Source: Chryseobacterium ginsenosidimutans
GTDB taxonomy: Bacteria; Bacteroidota; Bacteroidia; Flavobacteriales; Weeksellaceae
DNA: 64,000 nucleotides
Assembly (NCBI RefSeq): GCF_030823405.1
Contig: NZ_JAUSXC010000001.1
Coordinates: 1,533,001-1,597,000 of the forward strand
Reading direction: 5' to 3'
This document shows, in pieces, positions 1 to 9,369 of the stretch (positions are counted from its first letter, which is position 1; every line of letters starts with the position of its first letter). A program made the translations under genes and the position numbers. The notes under the pieces are model-generated. The model was not told the DNA's origin. It saw only the letters and a program-made list of their open reading frames with translations, and did no database searches.

Positions 1-1
1 T

Positions 2-76
2 AAAGAGCCTAAAGGTTCTGATAAGGCAAAGTCTGAACAGGTTCTTAGTGTAAGCTTAAGCTATATCTTCAAATAA
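2..76 (+). CDS. C-terminus of a probable outer-membrane beta-barrel protein (partial)
   Basis: Only the last 24 codons are in the window, ending with TAA at 74-76. The tail alternates polar and hydrophobic residues and ends SYIFK, as the last strand of many outer-membrane barrels does. A strong hairpin follows 25 bases downstream, which supports this as the true gene end. The family cannot be named from so short a piece. Confidence 0.5.
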   Translation, partial: KEPKGSDKAKSEQVLSVSLSYIFK

Positions 77-101
77 GAATTTATTTCATTTAAAGACATA
101 G

Positions 102-130
102 AAAATCCCGAAACTCAGTTTCGGGATTTT
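102..130. terminator. Bidirectional intrinsic terminator
   Basis: A 13-bp perfect stem (102-114 with 118-130) with a 3-base loop and A/T runs on both sides. It lies between the convergent partial gene ending at 76 and the ABC permease gene ending at 168, so it can serve both. Confidence 0.85.
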
Positions 131-167
131 GTTTTATATAATTAATAATTGAAATATTATTTAATTA

Positions 168-1478
168 TTATCCTTTGATCCATTTCCAAAGCTCTTTTAA
201 AGTAGCCTTATTTCCGTACATTAAAATTCCTACTCGATAAATTTTTCCGGCTAAGAAAATCATGAAAATTGTTGTCCCTAAAAGCAAACCTATTGATAAT
301 GCAATTTGCCAGGCAGGAACTCCGTAAGGAATTCTAGCAATCATCGCAACAGGAGATGTGAAGGGAATAATTGATAACCAAAAACCAAGAGGTCCGTCAG
401 GATTATTCATTAAAGTAAAACTTCCGTACATGCCCAACATAAGCGGTAAGATCGCAAATAACGTAAATTGCTGTGTTTCTGTTTCATTATCTACTGCAGA
501 CCCGATTGCTGCATAAATTGAACTGTAAAAGATATATCCTAAAAGGAAAAATACAATAAAAACGAAGATAATTAAAGGAAAGTTAAGTTCTAATAAACTA
601 TGAGAAATCTGAGTTCCGATCTGTAAAATATCAAATTTGCTCATCATTTCGTCATTACCTCCCGGAATATTTTTCGGAATTGATGAAAATCCTGTGTTTA
701 AGACTACTGCACCGATAACAGACATCGTGATCCAAACCACAAACTGCGTCAAAGCTACTAAAGTTACCCCCAAAATTTTGCCCATCATCAGTTCAAAAGG
801 CTTCACAGAAGAAATAATAATTTCTACAACACGATTATTTTTTTCCTCCAAAACGCTTCTCATTACCCGAACTCCATAGATGATGATAAACATGAATGTG
901 ACATACATTAAAACCATGCTTAAAACACTTTTTACTCCAAAAGCAAGGTCAGAATCTTCTTTGTTATTCTCAGCAACGTTAATGGTTTTTAATGTGAAAT
1001 TTTTATCAAGACTGTTTAATTGGGCTTCAGCGATACCCAATTGCTTCATTTTTTCTTTTTTTATAACATCATTGATGTCAGAAACGATTTTTTGTTTCGT
1101 ATCAAAGCCGATTTTACTGTTAATGACCAGTCTTGTATTTTGTTCTAAATTATCAAAATTCTGGCTTTTTAATTCCGGTAAAATTAAAATTCCGTCTAAT
1201 GATTCATTTCCTTTTAAATTATTTATTTTTGATTTTTCATCGGCTGCCGAAACGAAAACATACTTCAGCCTGTCGTTAGATTTCAATTGATTTTTAAATA
1301 AACCGCTTTTATCTACAACTTCAATCACACTGTGAGATTCATTTGCTTTAAACATTAAACCAATTACAGAACCGAAAGCAATTAATAAAATAGGAGCCAA
1401 TAAGGTTAATATAATGAAGGATTTTTTCTTAACCTGTGTAAGAAATTCCCTTTTTGTAATTAAAAAAATATTATTCAT
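168..1478 (-). CDS. ABC-2 type transporter permease (NatB/YhaP-like)
   Basis: Membrane subunit of an ABC exporter. The 436-aa protein has one N-terminal membrane segment (about residues 20-43), a large extracytoplasmic domain (about 45-180), then a cluster of hydrophobic segments from about 183 to the end. This is the layout of the NatB/ABC-2 permease family used in Na+ or drug efflux and similar exports. The start is 2 bases after the stop of the ATPase gene (1481-2392), so the two are co-transcribed and probably form one transporter. The substrate cannot be read from the sequence. Confidence 0.85.
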   Translation of the reverse strand: MNNIFLITKREFLTQVKKKSFIILTLLAPILLIAFGSVIGLMFKANESHSVIEVVDKSGLFKNQLKSNDRLKYVFVSAADEKSKINNLKGNESLDGILILPELKSQNFDNLEQNTRLVINSKIGFDTKQKIVSDINDVIKKEKMKQLGIAEAQLNSLDKNFTLKTINVAENNKEDSDLAFGVKSVLSMVLMYVTFMFIIIYGVRVMRSVLEEKNNRVVEIIISSVKPFELMMGKILGVTLVALTQFVVWITMSVIGAVVLNTGFSSIPKNIPGGNDEMMSKFDILQIGTQISHSLLELNFPLIIFVFIVFFLLGYIFYSSIYAAIGSAVDNETETQQFTLFAILPLMLGMYGSFTLMNNPDGPLGFWLSIIPFTSPVAMIARIPYGVPAWQIALSIGLLLGTTIFMIFLAGKIYRVGILMYGNKATLKELWKWIKG

Positions 1479-1480
1479 AA

Positions 1481-2392
1481 TTAGGAGTTGTTGCTTACAG
1501 CATTAATAAACACTTCATTCATACTCGGAATTTTTTCGTCAAAAGATCTCACTTTTCCGACATTTACAAGATCCAGAAGAATATGATTCTGGTCGCTTTC
1601 ATTTTTTAAATCAAAAGAAATCAGATTATTTTCATTATTCATGTTGAAAATTTCATATTTATTCCTGAAATTCTCCATTTGAGAATCATTAACTTCAGAA
1701 AGAGTAATTCCGAAAATATTTTTCTTGAATTTCTCTCTTACATCGAAAACCCTTCCGTCAATTATTTTTTTTGAATTATCAATTAAGGCAACGTAATCAC
1801 ACATTTCTTCTACACTTTCCATTCTGTGTGTTGAAAGGATAATCGTAGTTCCGTTATTTTTAAGTTCAATAATTTGATCTTTAATTAAATTTGCATTCAC
1901 GGGATCGAAACCTGAAAATGGCTCATCAAGAATTAAAAGATGCGGTCTGTGAAGAACAGTCACTACAAACTGTATTTTTTGAGCCATTCCTTTTGAAAGC
2001 TCAGAGAGTTTTTTCTTCCACCACTGGTCGATGTGAAGTTTGTCAAACCATTTTTTTGCTTCGTTTAAAGCATCATTTTTGCTCATTCCCTTCAGTTCTC
2101 CGAAATAGAGAAGCTGATCTCCTACCGTCATATTTTTGTACAGACCTCTTTCTTCAGGCATGTAGCCAATATCTTTGATGTGGTTGGGATTAAGCTTTTC
2201 TCCGTTAATGTGAATCTCTCCGGAATCAGCTTGAGTAATTTGATTGATGATACGGATGAAAGAGGTTTTTCCGGCTCCGTTCGGGCCTAAAAGACCATAA
2301 ATACTTGCCTTAGGAACATGGATGCTAAAATCATCCAAAGCTACCTTTTTACCGGCGTTGTAGGTCTTTCTAATATGTTCAGCTTTTAGCAT
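1481..2392 (-). CDS. ABC transporter ATP-binding protein (NatA-like)
   Basis: Cytoplasmic ATPase of the exporter whose permease follows at 168-1478. Walker A GPNGAGKTS is at residues 36-44, the signature is LSKGMAQK near 138-145, and Walker B LLILDEPFSGFDP follows. The degenerate signature (SKG for SGG) and the roughly 90-aa C-terminal extension after the ABC core are typical of NatA/EcsA-type subunits. At 303 aa it has the usual length. It is the first gene of a two-gene operon. Confidence 0.9.
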   Translation of the reverse strand: MLKAEHIRKTYNAGKKVALDDFSIHVPKASIYGLLGPNGAGKTSFIRIINQITQADSGEIHINGEKLNPNHIKDIGYMPEERGLYKNMTVGDQLLYFGELKGMSKNDALNEAKKWFDKLHIDQWWKKKLSELSKGMAQKIQFVVTVLHRPHLLILDEPFSGFDPVNANLIKDQIIELKNNGTTIILSTHRMESVEEMCDYVALIDNSKKIIDGRVFDVREKFKKNIFGITLSEVNDSQMENFRNKYEIFNMNNENNLISFDLKNESDQNHILLDLVNVGKVRSFDEKIPSMNEVFINAVSNNS

Positions 2393-2469
2393 TAAATTGT
2401 TTTTACCTATTAGTATAATAAAGTTCCGAAAGTTACGGAATTATTGAAACAGAATTAATCTAAAAGAAA

Positions 2470-2493
2470 AAATCCTGATGATTATCAGGATTT
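2470..2493 (-). terminator. Intrinsic terminator after the T9SS-tail gene
   Basis: A 10-bp perfect stem (2470-2479 with 2484-2493) and a 4-base loop just past the stop codon at 2497, followed on the minus strand by a T-rich stretch. Confidence 0.75.
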
Positions 2494-2496
2494 ACA

Positions 2497-2847
2497 TTAT
2501 TGTTTTACTATTTGGGTAACTTTCATTGTATTGTCGCTCAAAATATAGCGAATCAAATATTTTCCGGGTTTTAATTTTTCAAGATTAATCTCACCCGAAT
2601 TCATATTTACCGAATAATTTGCAACCTGAGTACCCAAAATTGAATAAAAAGTTACACTTTTGATTCTTAAATTAGAATCTTTTGCCTTAATAATAAGGAA
2701 ATCCTTCGCAGGATTCGGATAGGCAACAAATACACCATCATCAGACTTCTGAGAAAGTGATCCCGGCTCCTTAATTTGAGCTTTCATATTGTTGGAAAAT
2801 CCAACAAAAGTGCCTAAAAAGATAAATAAAAGTAAAAGTTTTCTCAT
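2497..2847 (-). CDS. Small secreted protein made almost only of a T9SS type A sorting domain
   Basis: A 116-aa protein. I start it at the ATG giving MRKLLLLFIFL, because the longer reading adds 20 residues in front of an obvious signal peptide (residues 1 to about 24). After a short linker it has the Por secretion tail: YPNPAKDFL, then an ILGTQV strand and KLKPGKYLIRY, ending in KVTQIVKQ. Such tails normally sit at the end of large cargo proteins and are cleaved during T9SS export and surface attachment. Here almost no cargo is present (about 20 residues). It may be a remnant of a longer protein or a genuine mini-cargo. Confidence 0.75.
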   Translation of the reverse strand: MRKLLLLFIFLGTFVGFSNNMKAQIKEPGSLSQKSDDGVFVAYPNPAKDFLIIKAKDSNLRIKSVTFYSILGTQVANYSVNMNSGEINLEKLKPGKYLIRYILSDNTMKVTQIVKQ

Positions 2848-2897
2848 CAAATTATAATTTTCTACGGATATTAAAACAAAAGTAAACAATTCTATAA

Positions 2898-3959
<1,062 letters not shown>

Positions 3960-3980
3960 TATTTATCTATAATTAAAAAT

Positions 3981-4001
3981 AACACCTCAATTTGAGGTGT
4001 T
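3981..4001. terminator. Bidirectional terminator between hemB and the GG-leader peptide gene
   Basis: A 9-bp perfect stem (3981-3989 with 3993-4001) and a 3-base loop flanked by A- and T-rich DNA. It separates two convergent genes. Confidence 0.8.
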
Positions 4002-4013
4002 ATTTGCTTTATT

Positions 4014-4196
4014 TTAATTAAAACATGCGTTGTAATGAGGAGATCCCGGAACAATAGGGTTTTCTCCACCCTTATCATATACACATATATTTGATGGACA
4101 TAAGTACCATCCCGGTTGGCAGTTACCATTGGCATCTGGTTGGCGTATATTCCCTCCGTTAATTTTCTTTAGATCTTTTTTGGTTAATTTTTTCAT
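4014..4196 (-). CDS. Double-glycine leader peptide (bacteriocin-like/RiPP-like precursor)
   Basis: A 60-aa peptide with a lysine-rich leader, MKKLTKKDLKKINGG, ending in the double glycine that C39-type ABC peptidases cleave. The predicted core is 45 residues with four cysteines (NCQPGW, LCPSN, ICVYD, NACFN) and several Gly and Pro. Flavobacterial genomes carry many such peptides, usually called bacteriocin-like proteins, with unknown roles. No peptidase-ABC transporter or modifying enzyme is adjacent. The upstream neighbour on the same strand is the unknown protein at 4282-5010, 85 bases away, so the two may share a transcript. Confidence 0.7.
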   Translation of the reverse strand: MKKLTKKDLKKINGGNIRQPDANGNCQPGWYLCPSNICVYDKGGENPIVPGSPHYNACFN

Positions 4197-4281
4197 GATA
4201 AAAAATATTTATTTGATTAGTGAAAATCTAAATTAATAAAAAATTATCACACTGTATTGATATATTTTAATAAATTAGGAT

Positions 4282-5010
4282 TTAACTAATGTCAAAGTCT
4301 TTTCCTTTCGTAAATTTGGCAGCAAAAGGTGCCTGATTTCCAGAGTATTTTAGAACAAAATGTTTCTTTGTATCAGTATCAATTTTTGCATCAATTTCCA
4401 CATTTTGAGTTTGAAAATTCACATCTAGCCCAACGCCTGATTCTTTTTCAAGATAAATTTCTACGCTTTCTGCATAAAATAGGGAGGTACTCAAATAATT
4501 AAACTTAATATTCTTTCGATATGTTTTAGATTGATCCTGGGTGAATTCAGAGTAACTTCTTAAAATCTCAACTCCTGGCGAATCGATATTTGTAATTCTT
4601 GATTTTGTAACGCCATTTACCCGTACTGAAAAATCTTTTGCATTTTTTATATCGCCAGTCACTCCGATGTTGAATAATGAAGGCAATGACAGGCCAAATT
4701 CGATCATGCTGTCTTTTGTGAATTCAAAGTCAGGAATTAAAGCCGGATTTTTTGGAGCATTAATTAACTGATTTTTTACTTTTTCTAAATTTTCATTAGA
4801 AAACAAAAATCCGATAAGATTATTTCCGGTTGTTCTCCAGTTTCTGCCGTTCCATTCGAAAATTTCACATAACAAGGTATCGGTTGATGAATGAGGAAGA
4901 AGATCCATATCCTGCCACTTGAAAACCTCCTTTGCGTAAGGTCGGCGGTTGATAATGCTAAGCCCGAGATCTAAGGCTAAAAGGTCGGTTAATTGCTGGT
5001 TGTTTTCCAT
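4282..5010 (-). CDS. Conserved-looking 242-aa protein of unknown function (gasdermin-like fold possible)
   Basis: I do not recognise this family with confidence. The protein is soluble, with no signal peptide or clear membrane segment. It has a helical N-terminus, an amphipathic middle (FGLSLPSLFNIGVTG, about 105-119), then long alternating strands including EIYLEKESGVGLDVNF and a final YSGNQAPFAAKF. That order (helix, glycine-rich amphipathic stretch, KNAKDFSV strand, then a beta-rich second half) reminds me of bacterial gasdermins, which are about this size. The match is loose, no protease gene is nearby, and the N-terminus lacks the usual early cysteine. It is transcribed towards the GG-leader peptide gene. 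Confidence 0.6.
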   Translation of the reverse strand: MENNQQLTDLLALDLGLSIINRRPYAKEVFKWQDMDLLPHSSTDTLLCEIFEWNGRNWRTTGNNLIGFLFSNENLEKVKNQLINAPKNPALIPDFEFTKDSMIEFGLSLPSLFNIGVTGDIKNAKDFSVRVNGVTKSRITNIDSPGVEILRSYSEFTQDQSKTYRKNIKFNYLSTSLFYAESVEIYLEKESGVGLDVNFQTQNVEIDAKIDTDTKKHFVLKYSGNQAPFAAKFTKGKDFDIS

Positions 5011-5184
5011 ATTACTTTAAGTGTTGATTAGGTTGTATAAAATTAATAAAAATCGCTTATTTGATTTTAAATTCCAACAATATTTGTGATAAATCTTCAC
5101 ATAGCCACGCATTCAGAATCTATTAAAATATCATAAAACTTTTATACACAATCTTTAATCTAAAAATTCAATTCAAAAAAACTT

Positions 5185-5192
5185 TATCTTTG
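5185..5192 (+). promoter_or_regulatory. TAnnTTTG promoter element just before the LptB-like gene
   Basis: TATCTTTG ends 5 bases before the ATG at 5198, so transcription would begin at or next to the start codon. This implies a leaderless or nearly leaderless mRNA. Confidence 0.55.
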
Positions 5193-5197
5193 CCACT

Positions 5198-6259
5198 ATG
5201 ATTTTACGAGGAGAAAACTTAATCAAAGAATACGGTCCTAAAAAAGTTGTAAAAGGCGTTTCTGTACAGGTTCAGCAGGGAGAGATTGTTGGTTTGCTTG
5301 GTCCGAACGGAGCAGGAAAAACTACTTCATTCTATATGATTGTTGGTTTGGTTAAGCCCACTTCAGGAAAGATTTTTTTAGATAAACAGGAAATCACGAC
5401 CGATGCCATGTACCGAAGAGCGCAAAAAGGAATTGGTTATCTGGCTCAGGAAGCGTCAATTTTCAGAAAACTTTCTGTGGAAGAAAATATCATGGGAGTT
5501 TTACAGTTAACTAATCTTTCAAAACGTGAACAGCAGATGAAATGTGACGAATTGGTTGAAGAATTCTCGTTACAGCACGTTCGTAAAAACAGAGGAGATC
5601 TTCTTTCCGGAGGAGAAAGACGTAGAACTGAAATCGCGCGTTGTTTGGCTACAAGTCCCAACTTTATTCTGTTAGATGAGCCTTTTGCAGGAGTTGACCC
5701 CATTGCGGTTGAAGATATTCAAAAGATCGTAAGAAGTTTAGTTGATAAGAATATCGGAATTTTGATTACCGATCACAACGTTCAGCAAACATTAGCGATT
5801 ACCAACAAAACGTACATTATGTTTGAAGGAAAAATTTTGAAAGAAGGGCTTCCCGAAGATTTGGCAAATGATCCGCAGGTAAGAGAGGCTTATCTTGGTG
5901 AAAATTTCGTCTATCAGAGCATTTTAGACAAGCCGAAGAAGAAAACTTACGCTTATAATATTTGGGCTGGAAATTTTGAGTCCAAATCTCAATTTCAAGC
6001 TTTTGTAAATGAAAATTTTGCGCAGTTTGATGATTTAAGATTAATGTACGGTTTCGAAGACATCAGTTTTGCATCACTGGGAAATTCTGAAATCCAACAT
6101 GTTTTTGGTGAAGTTGTGGATAAAAATGCGAACAATTCTTTTGTGTTCCAGAAAAAAGAAATTAATTCCCAATATTCATTAGAACAGGCGGAAGCAGAAT
6201 CAAAAGCGGCAAGTAAGCCTGACCTCCATTATCTGACAACCTATATTTACGAAGGATAA
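5198..6259 (+). CDS. lptB: LptB-like ABC ATPase with an extra C-terminal domain
   Basis: The first 240 residues are a full LPS-export ATPase: Walker A GPNGAGKTT at 35-43, Q-loop YLAQEASIFRKLSV, signature LSGGERRR near 136-143, Walker B FILLDEPFAGVDP, and the ITDHNVQQTL switch region typical of LptB. LptB powers transfer of lipopolysaccharide from the inner membrane through LptFGC. The family normally ends near residue 240. Here about 110 more residues follow, starting TYAYNIWAGNFESK and ending LTTYIYEG. The added part resembles the DUF4284/Imm22 domain (WxGNF motif with following acidic helix), but this is only a by-eye guess. Other LPS transport genes are not adjacent. Confidence 0.85.
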   Translation: MILRGENLIKEYGPKKVVKGVSVQVQQGEIVGLLGPNGAGKTTSFYMIVGLVKPTSGKIFLDKQEITTDAMYRRAQKGIGYLAQEASIFRKLSVEENIMGVLQLTNLSKREQQMKCDELVEEFSLQHVRKNRGDLLSGGERRRTEIARCLATSPNFILLDEPFAGVDPIAVEDIQKIVRSLVDKNIGILITDHNVQQTLAITNKTYIMFEGKILKEGLPEDLANDPQVREAYLGENFVYQSILDKPKKKTYAYNIWAGNFESKSQFQAFVNENFAQFDDLRLMYGFEDISFASLGNSEIQHVFGEVVDKNANNSFVFQKKEINSQYSLEQAEAESKAASKPDLHYLTTYIYEG

Positions 6260-6297
6260 AATATAAATAAGCAATTTAATTTGCTGAAAAATATAAT

Positions 6298-6332
6298 AAA
6301 ACGTACCTTTTCTCTCGGAAACGGTACGTTTT
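6298..6332 (+). terminator. Intrinsic terminator after the LptB-like gene
   Basis: A 10-bp perfect outer stem (6298-6307 with 6323-6332), an inner short stem, and a T run (6329-6334). It separates the LptB-like gene from the exporter gene starting at 6349, which must then have its own promoter or rely on read-through. Confidence 0.8.
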
Positions 6333-6348
6333 TTAGTTACACATTCCT

Positions 6349-8157
6349 ATGGCAAAACCTTTCAACAGAACCGTCACTTTATTCGGAATTTACAAACAGC
6401 TTGTTCCCTTTATTAAGCCGTATCGTTTGATGATTTACGGAACTTTATTCCTCACATTTTTAGGAGCGCTGGCAGCACAGGTGAATCCATTGGTTTTAAA
6501 ATATACAGTAGATGAAGTTACAAAACTTACTCACCTTCCAGATCCGATGGCTCAGGGAATCCATGTATTGGTGCTTATTTCTGTTATTTTATTGGGAAAG
6601 GAATTATTAAATATTTTCATCAATTTCGGACAGAAATTTTATGGTGAGAAAATCAGAATTAATGTAAGTTCTGTTTTGGCGCAATCGGCAATTGACAAGA
6701 TTTTAACATACAGAGTTGCTTATTTTAATGACGAAAACCACGAATCGGGAAAACTGCAGATCAGAATCGACCGCGGAATTGAAAGTTTAACAAGATTGGT
6801 TCAAAATTTCTTCATCGATATGTTGCCATTATTTTCAAATGCATTTATTGCATTGATTATTATGTATATGCAAAATGTTTATGTAGGAATTGTTTCTACG
6901 ATTATTGTTCCTATTTATTTTTATATCAGTTCTTTACAGGCAAAAAAGTTGGGTGGAGTAAGAAGAACTCTAAGGAATCAGCGTGAACAGAAAACTTCCG
7001 GGCTTTTAAATTTGATAAATTCCATTATGGTGATTAAAAGTTTTGTCCGTGAAAAATTTGAAGGCAAAAAACAATACGATTTGCAGATGCAGTTGATGGA
7101 AAGTCAATTATTTACTAGAAGAACCAATTTTATTTATGATGGTTTAAAAACTTTTATCGAACAGTTTGGTGTTGTTTTAATTATCCTTTTGACGGTTTAT
7201 TTAGTTCTTGATAAACAAATGACAATCGGTGCAATCATGCTTCACATCATGCTTTTTAATAATGTTTCGGCTCCGATTCGCCAGCTTCACAGAATTTATG
7301 ATGATATGAATGATGCAATGATTTATGCCGAAGGTTATTTTGATATTTTAAATGCGGACAACGAAAAAGAACAAACCGGAAATTTCATAGAAAAAGAAAT
7401 CAAAGGAAATTTTGAACTGAAAAATGTCAATTTCTCTTACCCGAACGGAACTCAGGCTTTACACGATGTCTCCATGAAAATTGAAAATGGTAAAACTACT
7501 GCTTTGGTTGGTTTAAGCGGTGCCGGAAAATCAACAATTATCAACCTTTTATGTAAATTCTATCTTCCCGATTCCGGCGAAATTGTATTGGATAATGTCA
7601 ATTTAAATGAATTTGACAATACTTTTTTGAGGGATGATTTAGGGTTGGTTCTTCAGAAAAACCATATTTTCCAGGGAAGTATTGAAGACAATATTCGCTA
7701 CGGAAATATGAATGCAAGTTTTGGCGAAATTGAAGAAGCTGCGAAAAAAGCTTATCTCCACGAACAAATTTTAGATTTACCTGAAAAATATAATCACGAT
7801 GCCACCCAACTTTCGGGAGGCCAGCAACAGAGAATTGCAATCGCCAGATTGTTCCTGAAAAATCCGCCTATTATTTTTCTTGATGAACCGACGGCAAGCC
7901 TGGATGCGATTGCTACGGAACAGATTAAAAACTCTTTGGATGCGATAAAAGAAGGCCGTACGGTGATTATTATTTCGCATTCTCTGTCACAGATTTTAGA
8001 TTCAGATACGATTTATGTTATGAAAAAAGGTAGGGTTGTAGAAAGCGGAACGCATGATGAGCTGGTACAAATTAACGGAACGTATCGTGATATTTTTGAC
8101 GCTTCAGCGAGAAGTTTAAACCTTGATAAATTAATGAATACTTTTAAAGATAATTGA
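6349..8157 (+). CDS. ABC exporter, fused membrane and ATPase domains (MsbA-like)
   Basis: A half-transporter of 602 aa that works as a homodimer in the inner membrane. The N-terminal membrane domain (about 1-330) has six hydrophobic segments. The ATPase follows, with Walker A GLSGAGKST, signature LSGGQQQR, Walker B PIIFLDEPTASLD and the ISHSLSQI switch histidine. Full length for the lipid-A/multidrug exporter family. Lying directly after an LptB-like gene makes a lipid or LPS substrate plausible, but a terminator separates the two and drug export is equally possible. Confidence 0.85.
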   Translation: MAKPFNRTVTLFGIYKQLVPFIKPYRLMIYGTLFLTFLGALAAQVNPLVLKYTVDEVTKLTHLPDPMAQGIHVLVLISVILLGKELLNIFINFGQKFYGEKIRINVSSVLAQSAIDKILTYRVAYFNDENHESGKLQIRIDRGIESLTRLVQNFFIDMLPLFSNAFIALIIMYMQNVYVGIVSTIIVPIYFYISSLQAKKLGGVRRTLRNQREQKTSGLLNLINSIMVIKSFVREKFEGKKQYDLQMQLMESQLFTRRTNFIYDGLKTFIEQFGVVLIILLTVYLVLDKQMTIGAIMLHIMLFNNVSAPIRQLHRIYDDMNDAMIYAEGYFDILNADNEKEQTGNFIEKEIKGNFELKNVNFSYPNGTQALHDVSMKIENGKTTALVGLSGAGKSTIINLLCKFYLPDSGEIVLDNVNLNEFDNTFLRDDLGLVLQKNHIFQGSIEDNIRYGNMNASFGEIEEAAKKAYLHEQILDLPEKYNHDATQLSGGQQQRIAIARLFLKNPPIIFLDEPTASLDAIATEQIKNSLDAIKEGRTVIIISHSLSQILDSDTIYVMKKGRVVESGTHDELVQINGTYRDIFDASARSLNLDKLMNTFKDN

Positions 8158-8242
8158 TGATCAATTCATCACATATTTTAACATAATAATTACAATGTTA
8201 TAATCGAAGTCGAAGCATCTTTTTAATTATCTCATAAATAAT

Positions 8243-8250
8243 TAAATTTG
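8243..8250 (+). promoter_or_regulatory. TAnnTTTG promoter element of the WYL regulator gene
   Basis: TAAATTTG ends 8 bases before the ATG at 8259, again suggesting a very short or absent 5' leader. Confidence 0.5.
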
Positions 8251-8258
8251 CAAGACTG

Positions 8259-9209
8259 ATGAACGACCAATACTTAAAAAAGCTCGACCGGGTAACCGCC
8301 ATTCTTACTCAATTGCAATCCAAACCTTTGGTTCGGGCGCAGGATTTGGCGGCCAAATTTGATGTAAGTATCAGAACCATTTACCGTGATGTAAAAACAT
8401 TGGAAAATGCCGGAATTCCTATTGTGGGTGAAGCGGGAAGTGGTTATTCTCTGATGGATGGCTACAAACTTCCGCCCGTTATGTTTACGAAAGAAGAAGT
8501 GTTGAGCTTTATCACTGCCGAAAAGCTGATGCAGAAATTTTTACATCAGAGTTTGGGAAATCATTATCAAACGGCAATGGAGAAAGTTCGTTCTGTATTG
8601 AAATATTCGGATAAAAATTTAATCCAGAACATCGAAAAGCAGATTGATGTTTACAATTATCATCCTAAAACTGAAGATAATATCCAAAATATCATTCCCA
8701 TTATTCTTGAAAGTATTGCAGAAAAGAAGCAGTTGACATTGGAATATGCAACGGTAGATTCTAAAGTTTCTATGCGGACTGTGGAGGTCGTCGGTGTCTT
8801 TTTTGAGTTCAATTACTGGTATATCATGGCTTTTTGTACGCTGAGAAATGACTTCAGACAGTTTAGAGTGGATCGGATTTTACAGCTTTTTAAAACTCAG
8901 AATCCTTTCCTACAGGAATATGGCCAGATTAACGACTATCGACAAACTCCAAACGGAAATAAAACCAAAGTAAGATTATTGGTGGAAAAAAAAATTATCG
9001 GCCATTTGGTATATTCAAAAAAATATTACGGTTTAGTCGAAGAAATCGAAAGAGAAAACGGTTTCGAACTGATTTTTGAAACCGATTGGATAAAAGAAGG
9101 GTTTCCGCGCTGGTTGATTACCTTTGCTGATTTTGCCGAAATTTTAGAACCTGAATCTTTAAAAATCAGTCTTAAAGAGCTGATTACCAAAATTTCACAA
9201 ACAGTATAA
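8259..9209 (+). CDS. YafY-type transcriptional regulator (HTH + WYL domain)
   Basis: A 316-aa DNA-binding regulator. Residues 1-65 form a DeoR-like winged helix-turn-helix (LAAKFDVSIRTIYRDVKTLE), followed by GEAGSGYSL, and a WYL ligand-sensing domain around 150-230 (FNYWYIMAFCTLRNDFRQFR). Family members sense nucleic-acid or small-molecule ligands and often control neighbouring genes. The convergent neighbour at 9370 is a DinB-family gene whose upstream region contains a clear dyad (9909-9924); such YafY/DinB neighbours are common, so this protein is a good candidate to bind it. Confidence 0.88.
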   Translation: MNDQYLKKLDRVTAILTQLQSKPLVRAQDLAAKFDVSIRTIYRDVKTLENAGIPIVGEAGSGYSLMDGYKLPPVMFTKEEVLSFITAEKLMQKFLHQSLGNHYQTAMEKVRSVLKYSDKNLIQNIEKQIDVYNYHPKTEDNIQNIIPIILESIAEKKQLTLEYATVDSKVSMRTVEVVGVFFEFNYWYIMAFCTLRNDFRQFRVDRILQLFKTQNPFLQEYGQINDYRQTPNGNKTKVRLLVEKKIIGHLVYSKKYYGLVEEIERENGFELIFETDWIKEGFPRWLITFADFAEILEPESLKISLKELITKISQTV

Positions 9210-9277
9210 GAAAATATTAAGCTTAGGGAAACATCATAAATTTCTTTAAAAATATCCTCCCGAAGTAAAAATAAACG

Positions 9278-9306
9278 AAAAGCTTTCAGAATTTCTGAAA
9301 GCTTTT
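9278..9306. terminator. Bidirectional terminator between the WYL regulator and the DinB gene
   Basis: A long near-perfect hairpin (arms 9278-9290 and 9294-9306) with a T run to 9308. It ends the regulator gene and may also end the opposing DinB gene at 9370. Confidence 0.8.
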
Positions 9307-9369
9307 TTATTGAAAAATATTGAATGGTATTGTTAAACTTGATTAACATTTTAATAAAGCCTCACAATA

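Noticed and set aside
8158..8258. Weak TAACAT/ATGTTA inverted repeat
   Set aside because: Only 6-bp arms in very AT-rich DNA, expected by chance.
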